A stretch of DNA of 64,000 nucleotides, from assembly GCA_032622095.1 (NCBI GenBank), contig CP136067.1, positions 79,696,705-79,760,704 of the forward strand. Reading direction: 5' to 3'. Position 1 is the first letter of the stretch; every line of letters begins with the position of its first letter. The notes under the pieces were generated by a model. That model was not told the origin of the DNA, ran no database searches, and saw only the letters and a program-made list of their open reading frames with translations. Both the position numbers and the translations under genes were made by a program. Below are positions 36,230 to 48,300 of the stretch, piece after piece. This stretch comes from Siphonodentalium dalli. Lineage: Eukaryota > Mollusca > Scaphopoda > Gadilida > Siphonodentaliidae.

Positions 36230-36385
36230 GCCCAAGGAAGATTTTCCAAAGAAATTGAATTCCTTCCCTTTTAAGTTCTCACACGGAAGGTGGAACAACT
36301 TGTCGCAGAGATCGCAAGCGATGCTTTTGATCTCGTGACATTCATCACCACAAACTCCACATGGGTAGCACGGTTTTGAAGACAT
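36230..36385 (-). pseudogene. PHD zinc-finger N-terminus, interrupted by a MITE
   Basis: From the ATG at 36385 the frame reads MSSKPCYPCGVCGDECHEIK then SIACDLCDKLFHLPCENL, giving the spacing C-x2-C, C, C-x2-C, x4, H-x2-C expected for the first part of a PHD finger. It then runs into the palindromic MITE at 36227. Past the MITE the expected final C-x2-C would lie at about 36000-36016, where a stop codon occurs in the best frame. PHD fingers at the N-terminus are common in invertebrate mobile-element proteins. Same strand as the OTU-like remnant downstream. Confidence 0.6.
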
Positions 36386-37201
36386 ACTGAAAGTTTGAAT
36401 ATAATCGGATCGATGATCAGACTGAGGAAACTAGATCTCTTACAACATTTATACCTTTTTTGACACTCATTACTACTCTAATGTGTCGTTTCATTATACA
36501 ATGCTTACTGTAATACCACAGGGAAACCAACTAATATGTACCGTATTACCACAGCGAAAGCCAACGACAGGTGTCTTCTCATTATAAACTGCTTATTTTA
36601 ATAACATGGCGAAGCCATCAAACAGCACACAATGGAGTACAGCGACATTGTGATTAATTGGATTTTATCACTGGCGGTGTATATTCGCTATGTACCAAGC
36701 ACTAACTTACCAAGCAGTAATTTCTGGCGGCTAACGTTTTGGCATTTAGTAAGTCAAAACTACATATAATATGACCGTCAAGGACCTATTTTTATTATTT
36801 TTCTACTGCTTGGTATTGCTTGGTATATAGTGGGACTGTTTCTATGAATGTAATCCATGATTATAATGTTTAATTATGTGTTTTCAAATAAAGAATAAAT
36901 ATCAATTTCGTTCAGTTAAAAATGTCAATATTGCTATGTTTGTATTGTCTGTTACACATATCAGCTTGCGTAAATATGTTTCATTATTTTCATTATATTA
37001 TTCATCTAATAAAGTCGTTATTAATACAACTTAGTTTATCAAGACCCTTGTAAATAATCCCACAATCGCCGAATATTCCTAGCTGAATATTCCCAGGCGA
37101 ATCTACCCACGACCGAAAAATACTGAGCCAAATCTTCCCGCGACCGAATCTTCCCGCTCCCTTTACTACCATATGTGCCCGATAAATAGAGATTATCACT
37201 A

Positions 37202-37361
37202 CAGTGAAATGATCTGAGTCTCTATATCACACCGATTTGAGATGGTGAGATCCTGGATAAGACGAGCTGCCAAACTCAACGAGACGTGATGTAGAGACTC
37301 AGATCACTTCAGGCTGAGTTGAGAAGGTGAGATCCCGGATCAAGATGGCTTAATTTCACTG
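37202..37361. mobile_element. 160-bp MITE, TA-flanked
   Basis: The ends CAGTGAAAT and ATTTCACTG have TA on both sides (37200-37201, 37362-37363). An internal inverted pair tgatctgagtctcta / tagagactcagatca adds a second stem. Probably Tc1/mariner-like. No ORF. Confidence 0.65.
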
Positions 37362-37659
37362 TAGTAATAATATGTTTATTATATGACCAATTTGAACTAA
37401 ATTATTACAAACAACCTATGAAATTTATTTTTAAAAAGGGGATCAGTTGAATTCAAATTGACGAACGAACAATTTTATCAATAACAATATTAATATTAAA
37501 TTTCTCAATTGAAAATAGTTCAGGAGCCTCGTTCTGATTCAGACACGCATGAACTGAAATTTGATCACATACTATCGTGATCCGATTTATCGGAAAACCA
37601 TCACCAAACGATAGTGGTATTTAGTGAAAATAGTGACAGTCATTTAATAAAGAACTCTA

Positions 37660-38080
37660 CCTTGCGTAACGATCCATGGGTTAGTGGCAAAATTTCCTGT
37701 CAAAATTCCTCCCTTCCGGCTTTGGGGTGTACATGTAAATTGATCAAATAGACATTTCAGGTGATTGTTTGATAGAATTATCTCAGACAAAATTTGAAAA
37801 ACATGTACTGGACGAATTTCTTACCTCAATCTGTCTACGATGTCATGTCCAGGGATGACACAGTGATAGGCACACTGTCAGATCGGAAGCTGACATTAAT
37901 GGCTGTCCAGTGTGCAACAATTTGCACACGTTAAAGAACCCTACCATGGCGATGAAGTCATGGGTAAATGGCTAAATTACCTGATCAACAGTGGAAATAA
38001 GGCAATGCCTTCACTGTGCTATCCCGGGCATTGGGCCGAATATACTCACTCACTCACTCACATGCCATGGTTTTTTTTGT
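37660..38080 (+). repeat. SINE-like body, copies without tRNA head
   Basis: gtcaaaattcctcccttccg and, after it, catgtccagggatgacaca, aatggctgtccagtgtgcaa and gttaaagaaccctaccatgg match the body of 31085-31480. It ends with a cactcactcactcact tract, a simple-repeat tail. Confidence 0.55.
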
Positions 38081-38567
38081 GGCGATATAACATAACATAA
38101 ACACGTGTCTCAATTTGACAATTATGATTGGTCTAAAAAAAATTACGAATGAGCGAATGTGTCGTCATGATAATACAAATTAAAAAGGCATATTTGTGCC
38201 AATAGGCCTAAATAAATTTAATGTGTAAATAAAAAAAACAGTTTTGTCGATCATCGCCAGATCTTTTTAAAGGTAAAGGTCACACAATTTACTTCACCTT
38301 GCTGTACAATAGTTTCTGTCTGTTTAGTTGGTAAGCGAACAGTCATGATTTTTGAATGTTCAAACTGAATGACTTCCTTAAATTCCATTTCATTGATGAT
38401 AAACAATTCTCAAGTTCTGACTGAACTCTCTTTGCCATGGATTTATTGACATAAATACATGCATCATGAAGGGATGGTGTTAGTTGCAACTAATATTAGT
38501 TATACTCTCCTGACATCACCATAAGGCCAAGAAAAATTAATGGTTTGGTTCTGGTTACTTAATGCAC

Positions 38568-38695
38568 CTGAAACTTTGTATCTGTCAGTGTACCTGAAAC
38601 TTTGTATCTGTCAGTGTATCTGAAACTTTGTATCAGTCAGTGTACCTGAAACTTTGTATCAGTCAGTGTACCTGAAACTTAGTATCGGTTGGACT
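38568..38695. repeat. 26-bp tandem repeat, ~5 copies
   Basis: The unit acctgaaactttgtatctgt then cagtgt is repeated about five times with single-base variants (ctgt/cagt) and a degenerate last copy. Confidence 0.9.
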
Positions 38696-38717
38696 TTGTG
38701 TTGCCATCTACTTTTAA

Positions 38718-38799
38718 CCCTTTCAGTGCCAAGTCCGAATTTTGTATCAACCTATATTTCCTTGTGATACATTGATGGAAAGAGCTCTTACTGAAAGGG
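38718..38799. mobile_element. 82-bp TTAA-flanked mini-MITE
   Basis: The ends CCCTTTCAGT and ACTGAAAGGG are perfect inverted repeats with TTAA on both sides (38714-38717, 38800-38803). CCC ends with a TTAA target fit piggyBac-like MITEs. Confidence 0.75.
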
Positions 38800-38936
38800 T
38801 TAAATATCAGTACCATGGGCAAAATTGGGCATCACAAATCAAATATCGATGCCACAATCAGTGCTCTGAGAACGATTCTAGAAGCAAAAGAATCTCAGAC
38901 AAAATTTTAAAGATAGGTAATGTCTTGTAATATCTC

Positions 38937-39150
38937 GTAATGTCATGATCAGGGATGACACTATACTTGGCACCCCGTTGGATCAGGAGCCGGTGCTAAT
39001 GGCTGTCCTGTGCGCAACAATGTGCACACATTAAAGATCCCTACCATGGCGAAGTCACAGGTTCGGCAAAATATTCCTGCCAAATTCAAAATATGGATCT
39101 AATCGATCTCTTTCTGTAATGCTCATAAGCCGGGCATGTGAGAGTATGTA
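38937..39150 (+). repeat. SINE-like body, another copy
   Basis: gtcatgatcagggatgacac, aatggctgtcctgtgcgcaa and caatgtgcacacattaaaga followed by ccctaccatggcgaagtcac match the family at 31085 and 37840. Confidence 0.6.
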
Positions 39151-39289
39151 CATACAGATATAGAGATAGATAGCCATTTTGAATGATAAGATGAGAGGAA
39201 CTGACCATTAGCTGTTATAAAGGAAAACTATGTTATCGTCCCTCACCAGGGGAGGCAAAACCAGTTTATTTAGTTTTCTTTCTTTTCAG

Positions 39290-39369
39290 TGGTTTTAGCT
39301 CAGGAAAGGGAAGGAATCGTCGTACTGTTCTTCAACTTGGAAGTGACACCAAGAAAAAAAGTTACTTGT
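39290..39369 (+). CDS. FNBP4 exon, RRTVLQL segment
   Basis: The strong acceptor ttttctttcttttcag precedes 39290, and the donor T|GTATGT follows 39369. The frame reads GFSSGKGRNRRTVLQLGSDT then KKKSYL. RRTVLQL matches the N-terminal motif of vertebrate FNBP4. It begins with the last base of a codon, so at least one upstream exon with the start codon is missing. Confidence 0.75.
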
Positions 39370-42300
39370 GTATGTTGGATATAAAATTTATCAATCTAGA
39401 ACCTAGTGTATAAGATTGACTTTATATTAACCCTTTCATGACGGGAGCTGCGCTGGTGCAACACTAAAGACCCTACTGTGCCAGTGTATTATCTTATGCG
39501 TGTCTCCCATAGGGAGTCTCATATATTAGAGAATGCACTGGCTTACAAGGTCATGGTAAATATTTCTAGGCTAATGTATTTGATTATATATGCGAGGCTC
39601 CCTATGTGAGATTTGCATATATAAGAGAATGTATTGGCACAGGGTTTTTCGCAAAATGTCAGGAAGCTTTAGTTATGGAAGGGTTAAGGCTTTATTGTCA
39701 CCTGTTCATAATTTACTTATTGGAATTTTGAATACTCATTTAAAGGCATTAAACTATAGATATCAGATTTAAGGTGGCACGGACTCAGTATTTGTGTTTA
39801 TTACTTCAAACGTGCTTGCTTGTGTGTGAACAAATTCTCATTTCTGTATTCAAGACCAGCTACCTTCTCTGAGCCGTATATCATCGAGTCTGTCAAACCA
39901 TTCAAATATAATTTCTGCAACAATTTCAACCAGATCCACTCTATTTTTTTCAGAAATATGTTTAAACTAAAGTGCATTTTTAAATATTGTTCAGTTCATT
40001 CAGTCCTAACTTACTACTCAATATATTTTTGAGAAATAGTCCGCCAATAAAAGTTACTGTATATCATAATGTAGAAGCATTTGTTCTTCAATTTTGCATT
40101 CTGTCAGTTATAGATCTGTCGTGATGCTTCTGTTTGCTTGAGAAGTCAGGGTGCAATTCTTAACTTTCTCTTCACAACATGATTTATGAGTAATTTTATT
40201 TTATTTTTATTATTCTCATTGTCCATTTTCAGCAAAATATGGATATAACAGAAGTGAGGATGCAGAAAATGATGCTACTGTTCCTGCAGCTGCTCCAGGT
40301 AATTATTTTCTTTGAAAAAGATCCAGATTGTGACTAAATATTGATGTTAACATTATCACCATACATCCATTTTTAGCTCAACTTTACTTTGTAAAGTTTG
40401 AGCTATTGCCATGGCTTTGCCATCCGTCGTCCGTGTGTGCGTGATCCGTCAACAATTTCCTTTAGCACGGGCTACAGGTCGTACCTTTGGTCGGATCATT
40501 ATGAAATTTGTCACGGCTGTTGACATTGACATGTATATGGGAACGAGTCATTTTGGGGTCATTCAGCAAAAAAACATGGCCACCAGTGGCCATCTTGGAT
40601 TTCAAAATTCAAACCATTAGCACGGGCTACAGGTCGTACTGTTCATCTGATCATCATGAAATTTGTCATGGATATTAATATTGACATGTAGATGGGAACG
40701 AGTCATTTGGCCAAAAAACATGGCCGCCAGCAGTCATATTGGATTTTACTCTTTGCATGACTAAATCCTTTGGCATGAGCTACAGGTCGTAGCTTTTGTC
40801 GGATCATCATGAAATTTGGGATGGATGTTAACAATGACATGTAGATGGGAACGAGTCATTTTGGGGTCATTCGGCCAAAAAACGCCAGCAGCCATCTTGG
40901 ATTTTACTCTTTACATGACTAAATCCTTTGACACAGGCTACAGGTCGTATCATCATGAAATTTGGGATGTATGTTAACAATGACATGTAAATTGGAACGA
41001 ATCTTTTTGGGGTCATTCAGCAAAAAAACATGGCTGTAAGCGGCCATCTTGGATTTTACTCTTTGCATAACTAGGCCTTTCAACTTTCCACATTACTAAT
41101 CACTCTATTGACTGTAACACATGAAATTATTCCCTTTCCAAGTTGAGCTACAGTGTCATTGCCACTTTCATTTCTTCTTATAAGACATTTTTTAGTCTCC
41201 CGAATTTCAGCTCTATCTAGCCCCCTCCTGATCGGGAAACAGTTTCTATGGAATTCAGTAAGCCATTGAAGACCAAACTTCCTGTATGCATGCAGCTCAC
41301 TGTATACAATAAAAGTCACATAAATGTGACTGTCATAATATTCTCTCAATGAAAACGAGCTGCATAATTAGCCTAGCCATCCAACTATCCAAACATAGCA
41401 TATCTCAACACAGCTATTGTTGCCCACCTGACATTCCGTTGGAGGACTATAGTAATGACCCTCGTCCATGCGTCGGGAACTTTGTCCATGCCTGTATTTT
41501 GTCATTTTCTGTTAATTTTTTTTTAAACTTTGCAGATATATCAACCAGCATGGGAATCTGCACACCTGTGATTTTGCGTTCGGTCAGACTCATTTTGGCG
41601 GAGTTAATGCCCTTTTTCAACAGATTCGTACATCCAATATTTTGTCCGAGCCTGTATCATATTCACTCAGCGAGAAACATATAATTTTACCCAAAGTTAC
41701 AAAAACCTGCATAATAGCAGAGCAGAATAAACTGGAATATATGACATCATCACAGTTGGTTTAATTCCACATACTTTCGTGAAGAATGCTGTGGTGTCAA
41801 AGTTCATTTCTTCCTGGATGTATGGCAGTCCTACTGCTAAGATGTTGCAAGACAAGACAATGTGTTTGTGATTTGAAGTTAATGAATAAAAAAATTGTCT
41901 TTTATTAATATATGCCATATTCAAAATGAGCATGGACCAAAGTTAACAATCAGTTTGCCTGAGTAAACCCTAACAAACAAATGAACTAATTTTGCCTGGA
42001 ATTAAGCTTTATGTTATGTTTTAAAGTCATATATTACTTTAATGTTTATAATGCTGTTATTCATCTGGTATTATTTAGCTCTAAATTGAGTAAAAATAGA
42101 AAGTTTTTAGTTTTAAAAAGTCTTCGGAATTTGGGCAACATCTCCCAAATTCTGAAGATCGATTTTCTGAGATTAGCGTGCCAGATGTTAACATGTATGC
42201 TTCTAGTATGTTTCAAATAATTTTGACTTGTGGTTGTTTATGTTAGTTTTTTAATGGGACTGTATATTTACGGTTCTTTATTTAGCTCAATGCCTTACCC

Positions 42301-45300
42301 ATGGAGTTAATTACGGGCTGCTGTCAGATCTGAAGTTTATCGGTAGGCTTTACGATGGAAAATACAATTTTATCGTCCATAATGAGGAGCCGATCAAAAT
42401 CATAAAATGGATATTTTTATAGAAAAACAGAGTAATAAATGTCCCAAAATCGCACCAGACAGCATGTTATCCCCATTCTAATTCACATGGGCCGAATAAT
42501 GATACCTTAAGCACAAGAGTCTGCAAAATAGTTATCGAAACCCATAGCTAACTGTTTTCAAAATAGTCCATGTCAAATCCTCCTGGAAAATGTGTCCCGG
42601 TCCATGAAAATGTAGTCCCATATTTCAAAGAGAAATAAGCCAAGCTAATGAAAGGAATCTGTGATAGCCATCAAATTGAATTCCATATCAGGCCAAGGTA
42701 ATGGATATTCATAACTTGCAAGTTTTGTTTCCAAGTTTCACCAAGGTAGTGCAAGCCAACAGTATTGGGGCGAACAATGGTTCTGTTTTTGCTCTGTCAT
42801 TTTCACTGTCAATTATTTAATTTTCCCGATGTTATCTGACTCATCTTCGAAGACCTGTTTCAATTGAAATGTGGACACTGACAATGCAAAAATCACAGAA
42901 AATGTGAGACTTGAAAGCGATGCGTGCCGTCTAAATGAATGCCTGAAGTTCTTTGCACCTTACTGACTCAGCACATATGTCTGTATTCGTAAATACAAAT
43001 ATACACAAACATATATACATGTATCATATATGTGTATATACCCAGAACTTCACAACTGTGGTTAATCTGATTCACTAGATGGGGTGGATGGGTAAAGTAC
43101 ATCCAGCTCAGTGTTAGTGAGCTGTATAACCATACATATAAACAACACAGATCCTGATCTGGACAAATACAAAATATATATATTGTATGACTTTTATTAT
43201 TGATATCTTTAACCCTTCCATGCTGGAGCTTCCTGAAATTTTGCAAAAACACTGTGCCAATGCTTTTCCTTATATATGCAAGTCTGCCATAGGGAGCCTC
43301 ACATATATATATAAAAGAATACATGACCTAACAATATATAACTTGACCATGTAAGCCAGTGCATTCTCCTATATACGCGAGGCTCCCAAAGTCTCATATA
43401 TATATAAGGGAATGCACTAGAACAGGATATTTAAAGATGCATTAGCAGTTTGGTTTGAAGTGATGTTAGACATGCCTCTGGAAACATTACTCCCTTCATG
43501 AGACATAATGGGTAGTAGAAGGCTGAAAAAAGGTTTGTTAACTGAAGTTGTATATCACGTCATGAAAGGGTTATTTTACCATTTCACTGTATGAACTTTG
43601 TCAATAAACCAACTATCTACGATCTGATCTATGGAATGCCAATTATTTGTGTGCTCATTAGTATATATTAAATTTAATTTGTTGGTGCTGCTAACTAAAT
43701 GGTTCTGTTATGAGTTCTGTTTGGTATCCCAACCAATTCGGACAGGAGTGTATCTATTCTTTGACAAGGCATGGAAAATCTTAACCATTTTATAGTTTGG
43801 CTTAAACAAAAATGTATTATTGTTGAACAAAAAAATGTGGCCAAAAGAAGAACCATGTAATTGAATGATACCAATATATGAATTTCATACTTACTCTATC
43901 GAGAATGAAGACTGCATAATACTTGATTCTCTCCCCATCAGAATGTTCCCAATACATGTTCTACCTATTTCTCATGTCCACACTATATTTCTTATTTCTG
44001 GTCAGTAGGATAATCATATGAGAGAAACAGCCATGTGAACTGTAACCCTTTATTTTCTGAATTTCTCCCATTCAGTTATAAAAGAATACATGACCTAACA
44101 ATATATAACTTGACCATGTAAGCCAGTGCATTCTCCTATATACGCGAGGCTCCCAAAGTCTCATATATATATAAGGGAATGCACTAGAACAGGATATTTA
44201 AAGCTGCATCAGCAGTTTGGTTTGAAGTGATGTTAGACATGCCTCTGGAAACATTACTCCCTTCATGAGACATAATGGGTAGTAGAAGGCTGAAAAAAGG
44301 TTTGTTAACTGAAGTGGTATATCACGTCATGAAAGGGTTATTTTACCATTTCACTGTATGAACTTTGTCAATAAACCAACTATGTACGATCTGATCTATG
44401 GAATGCCAATTATTTGTGTGCTCATTAGTATATATTAAATTTAATTTGTTGGTGCTGCTAACTAAATGGTTCTGTTATGAGTTCTGTTTGGTATCCCAAC
44501 CAATTCGGACAGGAGTGTATCTATTCTTTGACAAGGCATGGAAAATCTTAACCATTTTATAGTTTGGCTTAACCCTTTACCCAACAGAAGGGCCCTGTGC
44601 CAATGCATTCTCTTATATATGCGAGTCGACCATAGGTCGCCTCGCATATATAAGAGAATGCATTGGCTTAACACATTAAAAATTATAAAATTGTTAAAGA
44701 ATGTAAGAAAAAATGGTAAAAAGTGTTAAAAAAAGATTTTTTTTAGGCCAATGCATTCTCTTATATATGCGAGGCGACCTATGGTCGACTCGCATATATA
44801 AGAGAATGCATTGGCACAGGGCTAACTGTAACTATCACAATGTAGTCAAGGAGCCGGTTCCAATGATATCCATATTTGTATGGTTCTATTGAGACAGACC
44901 GAAGATATTTTAGGCTGTTGAAGCTTTATTTGGCCGGTTTTGGCCGGTTTGTTGGGTAAAGGGTTAAACAAAAATGTATTATTGTTGAACAAAAAAATGT
45001 CGGCCAAAAGAAGAACCATGAACTAACTACATGTAATTGAATGATACCAATATATGAATTTCATACTTACTCTATCGAGAATGAAGACTGCATAATACTT
45101 GATTCTCTCCCCATCAGAATGTTCCCAATACATGTTCTACCTATTTCTCATGTCCACACTATATTTCTTATTTCTGGTCAGTAGGGTAATCATATGAGAG
45201 AAACAGCCATGTGAACTTTAACCCTTTATTTTTCTGAATTTCTCCCATTCAGTTATAAAAGAATACATTGGAACGGTAGTTCATCTGGAGGGATGATCAG

Positions 45301-48300
45301 GAAATATAAGCTAACGGATGATATAAAAACAGATAATAAAATTGCAGAAGGTTCCCATTGATTGGTATGAAATGTTCAGACAATAAGTTCAACAAATAAC
45401 ATTATTGCTGACACTGACTCACTGGTTTGCTTTAATAAAATCTTTGAAATATCTTTGTAGCAGAACCTGTAGAGGAAGACGACAAACTCACACAGAGGGG
45501 ACTGAGTTTACTGAATCAGTACAAAGATTCTGACGATGAATCGAGTGAAGACGATAATAGTAAGTTTTACATATTAAATGTTATAAAAGTATCTGATATA
45601 GGATATTGTTAACTTTTTTTGATGTCATGCAGCATCACAAATGGACTTCCCAGGGCTATCTTTCTGTACATATGTAATTATTTTGTGTATATATTGGTAG
45701 TATGTTGTATCTCAGGTATTTTTGTCACCCCGAAAAAAATATTTCGGGGGACTATTAAAATAGCCGGTGTCCGTCCGTCCGTGCGTCCATCCATGCGTCT
45801 GTGTGTCCGTGCGTCCGCGGTTTCCGGATGATAACTTTAGTTAGAGTGAACCAAATTAAATTAAATTTGGTATGTGGGTTTACTAGCAGAAAAGACAGGT
45901 CAAGTTCGAATTCTGGTTCTTCCGTCCGCCAATTTTCACCAGAGTTATGGCCTTTTTTACTTAGAAAACCCCTGAAAGTTGGTTTCCGGATGATAACTTT
46001 AGTAGAGTTAATCGGATTCAAACCAAAATTGGTATATTACTTTCTCCCAGCAAAACACAGGTCAAGTTCGAACTTGGGTTCTGCCCGACCATTTTTGGCA
46101 GAGTTATGCCCCTTTTTTAACATAGAAAATTCAGTTTTTCTTCTGTTTTTAGCTCAACTTACTTTTGTAAGTTTGAGCTATTGCCATGGCTTGGCGTCCG
46201 TCGTCCGTGTGTGCGTGTGTCCGTCAACAATTTCCTTTGGCGCGGGCTACAGGTCGTACCTTTGGTCTGATCTTTATGAAATTTTGCATGAATGTTGACA
46301 TGTAGATGGGAACGAGTCATTTTGGGGTCATTCGGCCAAAAAACATGGCCGCTGGTGGCCATCTTGGATTTCAAAATTCAATCCATTGGCGCGGGCTACA
46401 GGTTGTACTGTTCGTTTGATCATCATGAAATTTGTCATGGATGTTAATATTGACATGTAGATGGGAACGAGTCATTTTGGGGTTGTTCAGCCAAAAAACA
46501 TGGCCGCCAGCAGCCATCTTGGATTTTACTCTTTGCATGACTAAATCCTTTGGCGCGGGCTACAGGTCGTACCTGTGGTCTGATCTTTATGAAATTTGTC
46601 ATGAATGTTGACATTGACATGTAGATGGGAAACGAGTCATTTTGGGGTCATTCGGCCAAAAAACATGGCCGCTGGTGGCCATTTTGGATTTCAAAATTCA
46701 ATCCATTGGCGCGGGCTACATGTCGTGCTGTTCGTCTGATCATCATGAAATTTGTCATGGATGTTAATATTGACATGTAGATGGGAACGAGTGATTTTGG
46801 GGTCGTTCAGCCAAAAAACATGGCCGCCAGCAGCCATCTTGGATTTTACTCTTTGCATGACTAAATTCTTTGGCGCGGGCTACAGGTTGTAGCTTTGGTC
46901 AGAACTTCATGAAATTTGTCATGAATATTGATATTGACATGTATATGGGAACGAGTCATTTTGGGGTCATACGGCCAAAAAACATGGCCGCTGGCAGCCA
47001 TCTTGGATTTTACTCTTTGCATGACTAAATCCTTTGGCGCAGGCTACAGGTCGTAGTTTTAATCAGAACTTCATGAAAATTGTTATGGATGTTAACAATG
47101 ACATGTAGATGGGAATGAGTGATTTTGGGGTTGTTCGGCCAAAAAACATGGCCGCCAGCAGCCATCATGGATTTTACTCTTTGCATGACTAAATCCTTTG
47201 GTGCGGGCTACAGGTCGTACCTATGGTCTGATCTTTATGAATTTTGTCATGAATGTTGACATTGACATGTAGATGGGAACGAGTCATTTTGGGGTCATTC
47301 GGCCAAAAAACATGGCCGCTTGTGGCCATTTTGGATTTCAAAATTCAATCCATTGGCACGGGCTACAGGTCGTGCTGTTCGTCTGATCATCATGAAATTT
47401 GTCATGGATGTTAATATTGACATGTAGATGGGAACGAGTGATTTTGGGGTCGTTCAGCCAAAAAACATGGCCACCAGCAGCCATCTTGGATTTTACTCTT
47501 TGCATGACTAAATTCTTTGGCGAGGGCTACAGGTTGTAGCTTTGGTCAGAACTTCATGAAATTTGTCATGGATGTTAACAATGACATGTAGATGGGAACG
47601 AGTGATTTTGGTGTCGTTCGGCCAAAAAACATGGCCGCCAGCAGCCATCTTGGATTTTACTCTTTCAATGACTAAATCCTTTGGCGCGGGTTACAGGTCG
47701 TACCTTTGGTCTGACCTTTATGAAATTTGTCATGAATATTGATATTGACATGAAATTTGTCATGGATGTTAACAATGACATGTAGATGGGAACGAGTCAT
47801 TTTGGGGTCATACGGCCAAAAAACATGGCCGCTGGCAGCCATCTTAGATTTCAAAATTCAATTCATGGCACGGGCTACAGGTCGTACTGTTTGTCTGAAC
47901 ATCATGATATTTATCATGGATGTTAATATTAACATGTAGATGGGAACGAGTCATTTTGGGGTCGTTTGGCTAAAAAACATGTCCGCCAGCAGCCATATTG
48001 GATTTTACTCTTTGCATGAATAAATCCTTTGGTGCAGGCTACAGGTCGTAGCTTTGGTCGGAACTTCAAGAAATTTGTCATGTACACTGTATGTTAACAA
48101 TGACATGTAGATGGGAAACGAGTCATTTTGGGGTCTTTCGGCCGAAAAACATGGACGACAGCAGCCATCTTGGATTTTACTCTTTGCATGACTAAATCCA
48201 TTGGCACAGGCTACAGGTCATACCTTTGATCAGATCATTATGAGATTTGTAAAGGCTGTAGATGGGAACAAGTCATTTTGGGGTAATTCGGAAAAAAACA

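Larger units (their letters stand above)
31952..37161. mobile_element. 5.2 kb GATTCGGC-type element with PHD/OTU-like remnants
   Basis: The left end aggtccgtgaagtttcggcc and right end gcgaccgaatcttcccgctc match the ends of the 981-bp element at 7412-8392. An 8-bp duplication with one mismatch flanks it (TTTACAAC 31944-31951, TTTACTAC 37162-37169). Both subterminal regions also match (ggttttatcagccgaat; gtaaatatgtttcatta). The long middle contains - strand remnants of a PHD-finger and an OTU-like coding region (35662-36385). At least three insertions are nested inside: 32196-32593, 32692-34548 and 36018-36227. It may be a decayed longer or autonomous relative of the short copy. Confidence 0.65.

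Noticed and set aside
38814-38909. FNBP4 start exon beginning MGKIGHHK
   Set aside because: The frame stops without a usable donor of the right phase, and similarity to the expected MGKK start is only three residues.
46159-48000. Repeated short ORFs such as MKSKMAASGHVFWPYDPKM
   Set aside because: They are antisense translations of the family 3 tandem unit, repeated at the unit period.
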